Part shown: piece by piece, positions 50,053-59,560 of the stretch
Layout: each line of letters starts with the position of its first letter
Position numbering within the stretch: the stretch's first letter is position 1
NCBI GenBank assembly: GCA_013306675.1
Contig: JABLUY010000022.1
Location: 160,347 to 224,346 of the forward strand
DNA: 64,000 nt
From: Thraustochytrium sp. TN22
Taxonomy: Eukaryota; Sar; Bigyra; Thraustochytrida; Thraustochytriidae
Direction of reading: 5' to 3'
Translations under genes and position numbers: made by a program
Notes under the pieces: generated by a model
Database searches by the model: none
The model's input: the letters and a program-made list of their open reading frames with translations, nothing else
Told to the model about the DNA's origin: nothing

Positions 50053-50444
50053 TTCGGCCTCTTCCCCCCCCCTCGGCGTCGTCCTCGTCGGCCCGATTCT
50101 CATTATCCCGATCTGGGTCACGGTGGTAGCCACTATCCGCGTCCTCGTCACCCTCTTCTTCCTCGTCGTCCTCCTCGTCAATCTCCTTGCTTTCCCGTGC
50201 ATTACCGTTCTCCTCGTTCGCCACCATTGAGTCGTCCAGGAGGTCATTCTCGATATCGCCGTCCTCGTCCTCGTCGTCCTCGTCATCATCTTCCTCGACA
50301 TCTTCGGCAGCGGGCGCCTCTCGGCCACGGCCCGTGCTAAGCGGACGGTCCAAGCTCTCGAGCAAGTCCCCGGGCTTGCGGAACTCGCTCTGGTGAAACT
50401 TATTGTTGCTGCTGTTGTCGTTGTTGATGTTGCTGCTGCTGCTG

Positions 50445-50482
<38 letters not shown>

Positions 50483-50884
50483 CCCTGCGACGAAATGGCG
50501 GGTCCGCTGGACGCGCAGGACGCCTTTGAAAGCGCCCGTACCGCCCTTCTCCACCCAGCGCACCTCGCAGCGCTGCACCTTCATCCCGGGGCAGTACTTC
50601 TTCATGCTGGCCAACAGGAAGGCGGTGAAGCTGTCCTCATTGGAGACCACCGCGGACCCGACCAACCTTTTGCACACCACGGGCAGGCCTTGGGCCTGGA
50701 CGCGAGAGTTGCGCTGCTTCTCGCTCGGCCCAATCCGCACGGTGACCTCGTCCGTGAGTGTCAAGCCGCCGAAGACCAGAATGAGCTGCTGCCACTGACG
50801 CCACTGGCTCGTGGCCGTCCGCACCACGTAGTTCAACAGCGCGCCCAGCCGGTGCGACTGCGGGTGCATCGCCGCGCGCTCCAT
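46903..50884 (-). CDS. Coiled-coil protein with two copies of a novel domain; one-base frameshift at a G9 tract
   Basis: Two overlapping minus-strand frames make one gene of about 1,325 residues if one base is removed from the G9 tract (minus strand) at 50064-50072. The upstream frame (from MERAAMHPQSHRL) has domain copy 1 (about 10-130), a poly-Ser tract, then an Asp/Glu-rich region. Left uncorrected it continues as an RG-repeat and stops at 49850. In the shifted frame the acidic run continues as (ED)n, then domain copy 2 (about 49560-49935), a basic stretch (SGRGRKRANS; ESKKRKAVAN), long heptad coiled coils, a Gln/Leu/His-rich insert (47800-47930) and a basic tail ending FKRPSFDPWRSD. A sequencing error, a polymorphism, a real mutation or a short intron could explain the shift. 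Function is unknown; nuclear location is inferred. Confidence 0.75.
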
Positions 50885-51589
50885 CGCGCCGCACGCGCCG
50901 GCCCCGCCGCCGCCGCCGCCGCCGCCGCGCGCGCGCCGCGCCGCGCCGCGCCGCGCCGCGCCCGCAAGCCTTTTCCGCCTTTGCTGGCCGCTCAGGTCGC
51001 CGGCGGCGCCAAGGAGGTCGTTAAGCTCGCTAGCTACCACCGGCGGAGGAACCACTGGCGACCAAGTCCTCTCTCTTCTCTTCTTTCACGTCCTTGCAGG
51101 ATTCTCCTTCGGGGGTACCACGTCCTTCTGCGCCGCTAGCTAGCAGCTAGCTAGCTAGCTAGCTACCCCACCATGAACACCCGGTGTAATCACGACCGTG
51201 CTCTGTGCTGCTCGAGCTCGGCGCCGAGCTCGGCCAAGACGCAAGGGAGGAGGACGACGACGACACGGCCAGGACGTCAGGGTCACTGGCCTGCAAGTCG
51301 AGAGCCTCTACAACCCTACAGTGGCACTACACGGGGAGAGTTACTTAACGTTACAACATCATTTGCATTTCATGCACAGAGGTAGGCCGGGAGAAGGGGG
51401 AGCTGAGCCAGGTGATGTGCGCCAGAGCCTTCTTCAGCGGCAGCAGAATGGAGTGGCTCTGGGTTGAGGGTGTGAGAGCTCGCGATGGCGTGACATGGCG
51501 TGCTCGGCTCTCTCACGTGGTCTTGGAGCTATGTACTTTTCCTTGGCGCGCTCCGAAGCGTGTATACATTGGACCACCCAAGTGCCGCT
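50885..51589. other. Intergenic spacer with (GCTA)n motif
   Basis: (GCTA)n-type repeats at 51134-51165 (GCTAGCTAGCAGCTAGCTAG) lie between the start of the first coiled-coil gene and the stop of the second. CGCGCC runs occur near 50910-50960. No gene is supported. Confidence 0.55.
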
Positions 51590-53803
51590 TCAGTCGCTGG
51601 GGACGGCCTTCTCGATAAGGTCATTATACGAGGGACAGTCGCGGGGGATACGTGAGGTGACTGCAAGTGCAAGCTGACGGACACGGCTCTCCCAGGCAGA
51701 GTCGGAGTCAAAGGGAGAGGTGTCCCAGGGCGGGATGGTGATGTTGCGGTCGCATGGGCAGGCCTTGTTGTGCTCTTCGAAGGCGTGCAGAAGCTCGTTC
51801 ACCTTGTGATAGGAGGCCTTTTGAAACCTACGGCTGACCTCGTGCGGGTGGAGGGGCGACTCACGCGGGCCGTCCGTTGGCGTGTCAGAGCGCATGCGCT
51901 TCTTGAGCGCGGGCCCGCGGGCGTCCGCGTACTCCTCGCCCTGGCGCGCTTCCAACGTCCGGATCTTGGCCTCAAGCTCGCTGCACCTGAGCACGAGCGT
52001 TTCGTGCTTGCTGCCCTCGAAGCGTGCCAACTTGGCGTCGCTTTCCTTCAACGCCAGGCGCAGGGTGCGCAGCTTGGTCTTCATCTCGCTGTGCTTCTTG
52101 CCGATGATGTTCGTACTGGCCACCGCAACTTCATGCTCGTCCTTGAGTTGCAACACCTCGTCCTCGAGCTTCTCGCACTTGCGGAGGGATTCGTCGTGCT
52201 GCGCCTGCAGGCTCGCGACGCGCGCTTGAAGGCGGTCACACTCCAGGGTGAGCTCGGCCGAGCCACCCGCGCTTTTCTGCAGGTCCGCCAGCTCCTGTTT
52301 CAGCCCAGCCTGGTCCGTCCTCAGTCTGACGACCTGCTCGTGCGCCCGCTTGAACTCCTCGGCGGCTTCGTCTGCCCCGCGAATGGCGGCGTCGCGCTCG
52401 TCCTGGACCGCCGCCAGGCGCGCCAGAGTGTGCTTGAGCTCGGCCTCGGCGGCCGTAGCGCGCCCCAGCGCGGCGCCTTGCGCATCCCGCTGGGAGGCCA
52501 AGTCGGCCTTGAGGGCGTCCTGCGCTTGGCGCGCGGCGTCCCGCTCCGCCCAGGCGGCCTTGAGCGCGGCGTCCGGGTTTGTCAGGCCGGCGCCCCGGCG
52601 TAGCGACTGGCAGTCCGCCTCGAGCTTCATCTTCGCGGCCCGCTCGTTGCGCAGCTCCACAAGCAGCTGTTCGCGATCGGTGCGCTCGCGGAGGAGGACC
52701 TTGTTCTGCTCCGCGGCTGACTTGCTCGACTCCGTCTCGCGGTCCTCGAGCGCCTCGCGGCGGCGGCGCTCGCTGGCCAGCTGCAGCTTCAAGTTCTCCA
52801 CCGCCTTCTTGCTGGCTTCCAGCGACTCGCGCAGCGCGGCGGCCTCCTCCGCGGTCCTGACCGCGTCTCTGCTCTGATTTCGCAACTCTGCAAGTTCGTC
52901 TGCGAGCTGCCCCCGGCGCGCGCTGTCGCGCCGGATCTGCTCGCGCGTCTTGGTGATCTCGGCACTCTGCATATCTAAGCGGCGCACCTGCGCCTCGCTC
53001 GCGGCCGTGCGCTCGGCCAGCTCCTTGCGCAGCCGCGCGATCTCAGCGTCTGCCGCCTCCACCGCAGAAGCCGACGCGGAGCGCGCCAGGTTCATGTCTG
53101 GCATCAGGAACGGCGGCTCCGCCGGGGTCGTCATTTGCGCCGGCGGCCGATGCCCGTGAAGACTACCGCTGCCGCCGGGAATGACAGGCCGCGGCGCCGA
53201 AAACCTCGGCGGCGCCGGGCAACCCTCTTGCGGGGACTGCGAGCCGTGTGAGGCGTTCTCGGAGTCTCTCGGCGATCGCAGCGACGCCCCAGACAACGAG
53301 CGCTGCAACTTTTGCTCCCGATCCCGGACCTTGTTAAAGTCGGGCTTGACGTAGCCATCGTAACGCAACCTGATCGTGCCCGAGAAATACCCGGTCAGCT
53401 CGCTGTGCGGGCGGGGAACAAGGTCGTGCCATCTCAGATGCGCCTCTTTGATACGAATGGTGTCCATGGCTCCTCGCCTGCGCTGCTTATACTTCTCCGC
53501 GTAGATGTCTTGCAGCAGCTTGCAGGCAGCGGCCGACGTGATGGGGTCGCCGCGGCGCTCCAGCTCGATTCGCAAGAACATGCAAAAGGTGTCCAGCTTG
53601 CTCGTGCGTACGCGCAACGGCCTCTCCCGGCCGTCGTCCGCGTGGACTAGCACCAGGCCCTTTTCACACGCCTCCACGATGCCCTCCGGGTCGTCGCGCA
53701 GCTCCACCACGCACTCCCGCCACCAGTGCTTGGTCGTCCCGGCCACCACCGCGTAATGCAAAAAGCCCGACATCATCGCCCACCGGTCCTGCACCGCGCT
53801 CAT
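51590..53803 (-). CDS. Coiled-coil protein with one copy of the novel N-terminal domain
   Basis: This is a 737-residue protein. Residues about 9-155 carry the domain shared with both neighbours: SGFLHYAVVAG, then WWRECVVEL, RVRTSKLDTFCMFLRIEL, LRWHDLVPR and LTGYFSGTIRLRYDGY. A Ser/Pro/Gly linker follows (about 175-250), then about 400 residues of uninterrupted heptad coiled coil (ADAEIARLRKELAERTAASE through KLRTLRLALKESDAKLARFE). A basic patch, LKKRMRSD, precedes a compact C-terminal segment with WDTSPFDSDSAWESRVRQLA. Long homotypic coiled coils suggest dimerisation or a filament-like scaffold. No enzymatic motif is visible. It is the middle member of a head-to-tail array of three, with spacers of about 0.7 kb. 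Confidence 0.88.
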   Translation of the reverse strand: MSAVQDRWAMMSGFLHYAVVAGTTKHWWRECVVELRDDPEGIVEACEKGLVLVHADDGRERPLRVRTSKLDTFCMFLRIELERRGDPITSAAACKLLQDIYAEKYKQRRRGAMDTIRIKEAHLRWHDLVPRPHSELTGYFSGTIRLRYDGYVKPDFNKVRDREQKLQRSLSGASLRSPRDSENASHGSQSPQEGCPAPPRFSAPRPVIPGGSGSLHGHRPPAQMTTPAEPPFLMPDMNLARSASASAVEAADAEIARLRKELAERTAASEAQVRRLDMQSAEITKTREQIRRDSARRGQLADELAELRNQSRDAVRTAEEAAALRESLEASKKAVENLKLQLASERRRREALEDRETESSKSAAEQNKVLLRERTDREQLLVELRNERAAKMKLEADCQSLRRGAGLTNPDAALKAAWAERDAARQAQDALKADLASQRDAQGAALGRATAAEAELKHTLARLAAVQDERDAAIRGADEAAEEFKRAHEQVVRLRTDQAGLKQELADLQKSAGGSAELTLECDRLQARVASLQAQHDESLRKCEKLEDEVLQLKDEHEVAVASTNIIGKKHSEMKTKLRTLRLALKESDAKLARFEGSKHETLVLRCSELEAKIRTLEARQGEEYADARGPALKKRMRSDTPTDGPRESPLHPHEVSRRFQKASYHKVNELLHAFEEHNKACPCDRNITIPPWDTSPFDSDSAWESRVRQLALAVTSRIPRDCPSYNDLIEKAVPSD

Positions 53804-54543
53804 CGTGCCCTCCGCCCTCGGCCGCGCCGCCGCCCTCGCCGCCCTCGCCGCGCGCCGCCGCCGCCGCCGCCACGCGGTGGTTTGGTCGCGTGCGTGCCCC
53901 GCCGCGCCGGGGCGCCTCCGATGCCGCCGCCACCAACGCGCCGCGCCGCCGCCCCGGCTCCCGCGGGCGCCGCCGCGCCGCCGCGCCGCCGCGCCCCGCC
54001 GCGCCCCGCCGCCGCCGCGCCGCCGCCGCGCCGCGAGCGCCTCGCTCCAGCGGCGACCTCGCCCCGATTTGGTTTTGGTTTGGAATTTGAATTTTGATTC
54101 ATCGCGGTCTGTTCAAGGCTTCAAGCAGGGTCTCGCGCCGCTCCCCAGCGGCACTTGCGCGGCCGCGCGCAAGTGGGTTATCGGGCGGCCGCAAGTGGCG
54201 CGCGCGCGCGCGTGAGTGGGAGCCACGGAAGGCGAACGGTAACAACGCGAACTGCAACGTTTGTCGCGTTTGTGGAGGGTGGCTCGAGCAGGCGCAACAA
54301 GGAACTCCTGCCAATGTGGCGCTTGCGCGCGGCGCGGCGCGAGCAACTTGCACGGAGGAATCAAGGCCGAGCAAGGCAGGGAGCGGGCAAGACGGAATTC
54401 GCGAGCGAGGCTGGACGCTGGGGCAGGCGGAGATGCAGCTGCAGCTGGCCGGCCCCCGGCCTGCCGAGGGAGCTGGACCTGGAAGGGCAGCTCCGAGCGG
54501 AGAAGATAACGCCGAGGGTGGTCCCGGAGGGACCAAAGGCAAG
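53804..54543. other. Spacer between the second and third coiled-coil genes
   Basis: GCCGCC-rich DNA (53810-54060) is followed by an AT-richer patch (TTTGGTTTTGGTTTGGAATT, about 54069-54100) and an ordinary-GC segment. It probably holds the promoter of the second gene and the 3' flank of the third. No gene is supported. Confidence 0.45.
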
Positions 54544-56901
54544 TCAAATGCAGGCGGGGTCGTCGCTCGGCTTGGGAGGCGGAGGCGGCGAGTCGAACCT
54601 CACGCGCTTGGGCGGGCGCACGGCAGGGCTGCAGTTCGCACAGCGGCGAGACGCGCGCTCCTGGAGGAGCTGGCGCTCGTGCTCGCAGCGGGCGAGCTGC
54701 GTAGTGCCCAGCGCAGTGATGGCTTTCTCAAGCTTGGCCTCGAGCTCCGCCACGCGGTTCTCAAGGCGTGGAACACACGCGGCCTCGCGGCGCAAGGCTT
54801 CGCATTCCGCGGTAAGTGCGGCAACCTTGCGGCCAGTGTCCGAACCATCTTCGTGGACAGCAAGGCGCGCACGGAGCTTTCGCATCTCGTCCTTGTGCTG
54901 CTTCGCCTGGCGCGTGCTGCTCTCTTCGTAGCAGTTCATCTCCTGCTCGAAGGTCAGGCCGAGCGCGAGCTGCTCCTCCCGGGCGGCCTCTAGCGCAACG
55001 CGCAGGCTGGAGGCCTCTTTCGCGGCGGCCTCTGCTGACGCCTTGGCCTCCGTCACATCTTTCGCGAGCTGATCCGAGCGGTCTCGCATGTTGGCCACCA
55101 GGCGCTTGCGCTCGTCCATCGCGCTCTGATGTGCCGCCTCAAGTTGACTGTGGACCTCCGTCTGCTTCTCAAGCTTCTGCGTGCAGGCCTGCACCTTTGT
55201 CTTGAGCTCCTCATTCTCCTTCTTCAGGAGTGCGGCGCCTGCACGAGCAGCCACCAGCTCCCGCTCCGCCTCCTCGCGCTCTGCTCCAAGTCCTTCTAGA
55301 AGGGCCTTTTCCGCGGTGAGCGCCGCCTCGAGCTGCGTGCTCTCAGCGATGATACGCTTGAGTTCCGCCTCGAGTCGGCCCTGCAGCGATTTCTGCTCCT
55401 CGAGCTGCTGCGTGCAGGCTTGCACCTTCGTCTCGAGCTCCATGTTCTCCCTCTTTAGCTTGTTGAGGTCTGCACGCGCAGCCACTAGCTCTTGGTCCGC
55501 CGTCTCGCGCTCAGTCCCGGGTCCAGCGAGAATGGCCTTGTCTGCGATGAGTGCCCCCTCGAGCTGCTGCGTGCATACCTGCGGGTCTTGCTTTAGCTGC
55601 GCGTTCTGCTTCTTCAGCTTGGAGGCGTTGGCACGCGCGGCAGCCAAGTCTTGCTCCGCCTTGGCCTTGGGCAGTTTGCGCTCCGCTTGTGCTGCGTCTG
55701 CGTCGCGTCTTACCTCTTGGGCCTTTTCCTTGTTCTTGTTCGATTTCTTCGCAGCGTCACGGACATCCTCCTGGACCCCCTCCAGCAACGCTGCGAGCGC
55801 GCGCTTGGTTTCAGTAGCTTCGGCGAGTTTTGCGCTCGTCGCATCCAGCTTTCTCTTTATGAAAGCGTACTCTGCCCGAATGCGGTCAAGTTGCTTCTTG
55901 AGCGCGTCCAACGCGGTAGCATGCGAGGAACGCGCCACCTCCAGGTCCTTGCGGGCGATGTCCAGGTCATTCTGCAGAAACGTTGCTGCGTTCTTTTGAC
56001 TCCTGGCAGCCGTTTGCTCCGCCTGCAGCTTCCTCTGCACCGCGGCGAGCTCGTGACTAGCCTTCCTGGCTGCCTTGACGCTGGCCTTTTCAAGGGCATG
56101 CAGCTTCGTCACCAGCTCGGACTTGGAGCGCTCTTGCTCCTCGCCGCGCGCGCGGGCTTCCTCCAGCTCCTTCTGAAGACGTGCCGTGGCAAAGGTCTCG
56201 GCGGAGTTGGGAGCCTGGGCGGCCTCCTGCGATGACTCCACCGGCAGGATTGGCTGTGGAACAGGCGACGACAACTGACTGGGTGTCTGGAGCTGCGCGA
56301 GGCAGGCCGTGCGCCAATGAAGGCAATCCTGATCCTGAAAGCCTGCGCACGGAGAATGGGACGACCCGGACGACGCGCTGCCCGGCTCGCTGGGCAAGGT
56401 GTTTGGGAGCGCGAGAGCCGTGGGGCCCCAGGGAACCTTTGTGCGCTTGAGCGAAATTGTTCCATGGTAGCACCCGTAGATGAGGTCGTCTGATGTAGGA
56501 GGAGTCAAGGGATGCCAGGAGAGGCTCGTGTCCGTGACATCCAGCCGCCAACGGGGGTCCTGGATGTCTGGCTTTGTGGTCGACCGAATTGCGTCCTTGA
56601 GAATGGCCAGCAGCGAGATGCGCGAGTTGAGGCGCAGTTGCGCTTCGCGGACTGTGGCGATGTCGCAGCTGAACGCCACGAGCGCCTGCGTCATGACGCG
56701 GGTCGGCTCTGAGCATTCGTGGGGAACCTGGCTCGGCAAGCGGCAGCTGACCATTGCGAAGCCCAGTTCCGGGCATCTCATCACGTCCAGGTTGGTGGGC
56801 AGACGAATCCAGCAGTCCTCCCATCCGTGCACTGGCGAGCTGCTCATTACCAGGCACATGATGAAGTCTCCAATTCTTTCGAGGCGCGCCTCCTTCTTCA
56901 T
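54544..56901 (-). CDS. Coiled-coil protein with a diverged copy of the novel N-terminal domain
   Basis: This is a 785-residue protein. Residues about 9-160 align with the neighbours: RIGDFIMCLVM, GWEDCWIRLP, RVMTQALVAFSCD, LLAILKDAIRST, LSWHPLTPP and LIYGCYHGTISLKR. A short Ser/Pro-rich linker (about 165-240) follows, then about 500 residues of coiled coil with internal near-repeats (AARADLNKLKRENMELETKV and AARAGAALLKKENEELKTKV; QACTQQLEEQ and QACTQKLEKQ). The C-terminus has CANC, then PPKRVRFDSPPPPPKP, which combines a basic nuclear-type patch with an RVRF motif fitting the PP1-docking consensus. It is the first gene of the three-gene array in the direction of transcription. Function is unknown. 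Confidence 0.87.
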   Translation of the reverse strand: MKKEARLERIGDFIMCLVMSSSPVHGWEDCWIRLPTNLDVMRCPELGFAMVSCRLPSQVPHECSEPTRVMTQALVAFSCDIATVREAQLRLNSRISLLAILKDAIRSTTKPDIQDPRWRLDVTDTSLSWHPLTPPTSDDLIYGCYHGTISLKRTKVPWGPTALALPNTLPSEPGSASSGSSHSPCAGFQDQDCLHWRTACLAQLQTPSQLSSPVPQPILPVESSQEAAQAPNSAETFATARLQKELEEARARGEEQERSKSELVTKLHALEKASVKAARKASHELAAVQRKLQAEQTAARSQKNAATFLQNDLDIARKDLEVARSSHATALDALKKQLDRIRAEYAFIKRKLDATSAKLAEATETKRALAALLEGVQEDVRDAAKKSNKNKEKAQEVRRDADAAQAERKLPKAKAEQDLAAARANASKLKKQNAQLKQDPQVCTQQLEGALIADKAILAGPGTERETADQELVAARADLNKLKRENMELETKVQACTQQLEEQKSLQGRLEAELKRIIAESTQLEAALTAEKALLEGLGAEREEAERELVAARAGAALLKKENEELKTKVQACTQKLEKQTEVHSQLEAAHQSAMDERKRLVANMRDRSDQLAKDVTEAKASAEAAAKEASSLRVALEAAREEQLALGLTFEQEMNCYEESSTRQAKQHKDEMRKLRARLAVHEDGSDTGRKVAALTAECEALRREAACVPRLENRVAELEAKLEKAITALGTTQLARCEHERQLLQERASRRCANCSPAVRPPKRVRFDSPPPPPKPSDDPACI

Positions 56902-58932
56902 GTCTGTCTGGGGCTATGGTCGCTCTCGAAACCACGCGGAAGGAGAATCCGGCGTCTTGCTCGATCGTGGCGGCCGCACGTTGCAAAGAGGCAGGCGGCA
57001 GCTATCGACTGCCCGGGCCGGATTGCAGACGCGCCCGCCCCGCTTTCTCAGTTTCGGGTTTGCTCCGCGCGGCCCAGCCCGAGAAGATGCCTAACGGCCG
57101 CTCGGCACTCTCGGACGCCGCTCGGTCGCCGTTTCGTCGTCGGTCGCTCGGGCGAGAGAAGAGGGGGAGGCAGTTGAAGCGATCTTGCGTCAAGGCAAAG
57201 CTGACACAGGGAGCGAGCGTAACCGCCGTCAAACGACAACTCGCTCATCATTTAGCCTGAGCCTCGCCTTAGCGCGGGTTGGCCCTCCTTGGGCCTGCCC
57301 GCACTTCGAGGCGATGGTTTCTGCGTCCACGCTTGCGAAGGCGTTCAATGGGCGCGAGCAGCTTTCCTCTTGCGGATTTCCAGCCAACCATGACGTTACC
57401 AGTACGGGCCAAGAATGGCTGTCGCGGCGCTCTGCGTTCGACCAAATCCCGAGGAGCCGATTCGCGCGCCCTGAATGAAACACATTGCGACCGCCGTCTC
57501 ATGCAAGACCCGGTGCGAGCCTCCGCCTGCATCAGGAAGCCTCCTGGAACGGCCAGCCCCTATGACTGTGCTGGTTGGTGAAGAGCATCATTTCTCGGCT
57601 TGCTTGGGTACCAGCGTGCGAGCAAGCGCATCCAGTGTACGATCTTTTCCGTACTCCGTACGACCCTCACGTCGCGAAGAAACTGCACATGGACAATGAG
57701 CGTGCAGTTTAAAAAAACAAGTGAAGAAGCACTGATCGGAAAGCTAAAAGATGGACAGGTCTGAGAAACGCAACGAAGCCTTGCCCCCGCGCCGGGCGAG
57801 GGGGCCGGGCGAGCAACGGGGCGAAAAGGGGTATGGTACGGTCGAGAGCTGCAAGGCAGGTCGAGCCGGAGTTGCGAGCCTGCCGAAGCCGCTGGAAGGC
57901 TTGGCGCCAGACTGAAGGTTGCGAGGCCTCTCGTGGTGCTGCGTGAACGGGCACGGGGTGCGTTCACGGCAGCGTGCGAAGTGTTTGAGCGCTCGGGCCT
58001 GGTCTCGATGAGATTTTGCCGCTTGCCCGGAATCGCCCCGAGGTCGCCCGAGCTGGGCGCGTCACACGAGGCTTCCGACGGGGCGGGCATCCAGGCGTCG
58101 CTCTTGTTGATCTTCCACCCTCTGAGCCTGTCGCACGTCATCCCTCGATAGCAGTACACTCGGTCAGCAAGCTCGCTACCCAGACCTGCAGCGAGTAAAG
58201 AGGGAGTCGTCGAGTGGAACAACGGCAAGTCACGCCAAAGTCTTGGGCAGTTCGCTTGGACCTGCAAAGAGACATCACGAGCACAGCTGCCACCTTCGTC
58301 CCTTGCCCTCTGTGTGCCTTGAATGACGTTAGCTAAATAGGCCGGTCTTTGGATTTCTTCCTGTTGCTGGCACTTCTAAAGGTTGACGAGCGGGAGCCGT
58401 TCAGCCCGATACGCGCTCTGCCCTGAAGGCTGCACCTGCAATACACATATGTACGCAGAGCGTCCCACGAGCCTGCGTGCTCCAGACATGACTCTGAAGA
58501 AGGACACCAACGATTCTCTTGGAGTCACGTATGGCATGCTGAACAGGATGCCCCACTTCAAAAAGCTAATTGTGATTCGCAACGATGGGATTGCGGGGCC
58601 ACGTGCGGAGCGAAAAAGCTGCTTCTTCGTCGTGCTTCCCTCCCAGCGCCATTTTCACTGCCCAACCGGTCTGGCCGCCCGAGCTCGCCGATGGCGCACG
58701 CGCAAAGGTGGTGTTGCCCTTGTCTCGAGCAAGTAGGAGGGAGGGAAAGGTCTACAGCTCGCACTCTGGCAGGCATGCAACCGAGGGCACTTATTCCAGG
58801 TCGCCGGGATGCACTTGCTCGGAATTTACTTACAGAGTCTACGTCCTGAACCGAATGAACGCTCTGCTTTGTTTGCACCTTTGCATGTTCGCTTGCCATA
58901 GCCGAATCGAGTCCTGCGTAGTCCTCGCGTTC
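56902..58932. other. 2-kb region of moderate GC without a supported gene
   Basis: GC is visibly lower and more even than elsewhere. Only short frames occur, none with a domain or coding-like composition. An A7 run occurs near 57713, and short AT-rich patches lie near 58330-58375 and 58560-58575. It could contain the promoter of the third coiled-coil gene, decayed sequence or a non-coding transcript; I cannot distinguish these. Confidence 0.45.
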
Positions 58933-59285
58933 GGATGAGAGGGGCCCAGCGTCTCGAGCAAAATCCGCTTGCTCGCTGGGAGTGGCTCAGCGCCATGGCT
59001 CAGTTCCTGCATGCGCAGTGATCCGTCCCCATGCTGTCGAGCGTGGTCGCCACGTCAGGATGCCGCGACGCGAGGGCTTCTCTGCTGATCGACAGGTCTT
59101 ACTCATAGCACCGCAGCGCCTCCTTGTAGCGACCCTGATTGGAGTACTCTCCACCCACATTGTTGAGGGTGGCAGCCGCTGAAGGATACCACGGCCCGAG
59201 GGCTTCTTGACCAATCGACAAAAGGTTTGCTTGAAGCACCGCAGCGCCTCCTCGTAGCGGCCTTGAGAGTTATACACGCCACTCT
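58933..59285 (-). pseudogene. Decayed TPR-gene fragment
   Basis: On the minus strand this contains about two and a half TPR units recognisably derived from the neighbouring TPR gene: NSQGRYEEALRCF in one frame, then the remainder of the unit in another frame. Shared DNA landmarks are GAGCGTGGTCGCCACGTCAGG, CACCGCAGCGCCTCCT and GGGGCCCAGCG(T/A)CTCGAGC, the last marking the gene's C-terminal region. Frameshifts and substitutions have destroyed continuity, so it is a relic rather than a working gene. It lies 275 bases downstream of the intact copy, in the same orientation. Confidence 0.85.
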
Positions 59286-59560
59286 CCGGCGCGCCTTGCT
59301 GAGGCGGGCGCAAACGTGCCTGCCGCGGCTCCGATCGTCGACGGCCCTGGCTGGCGAGCAAGCAGACCTGGAGCAGCGAGCGCCTCGCACCGTCTCACAA
59401 GCAGGCAATTATGACCTTGGTCTGGTGCGCGGGGAACGCTTGGCGGCGCTGCCAAGCGAGAGCACCCCGGCGGCCAGGTCAGCTGCTGACAAACTCGCCA
59501 GGCGGCAAGCGAGAATCAGGGCGGTGCGTTTGAGAAAAATCTGATTCATCAGCTACAGCA

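Noticed and set aside
49850-50063. RG-repeat C-terminus as the normal end of a separate 344-residue protein
   Set aside because: An RGG-type tail is possible, but the alternative frame continues the acidic run and contains a second copy of the same domain. The RG repeat is therefore better explained as out-of-frame (ED)n DNA.
57185-58938. Several 70-117-codon frames upstream of the third coiled-coil gene
   Set aside because: Short, overlapping on both strands, without domains or coding-like composition; expected by chance.
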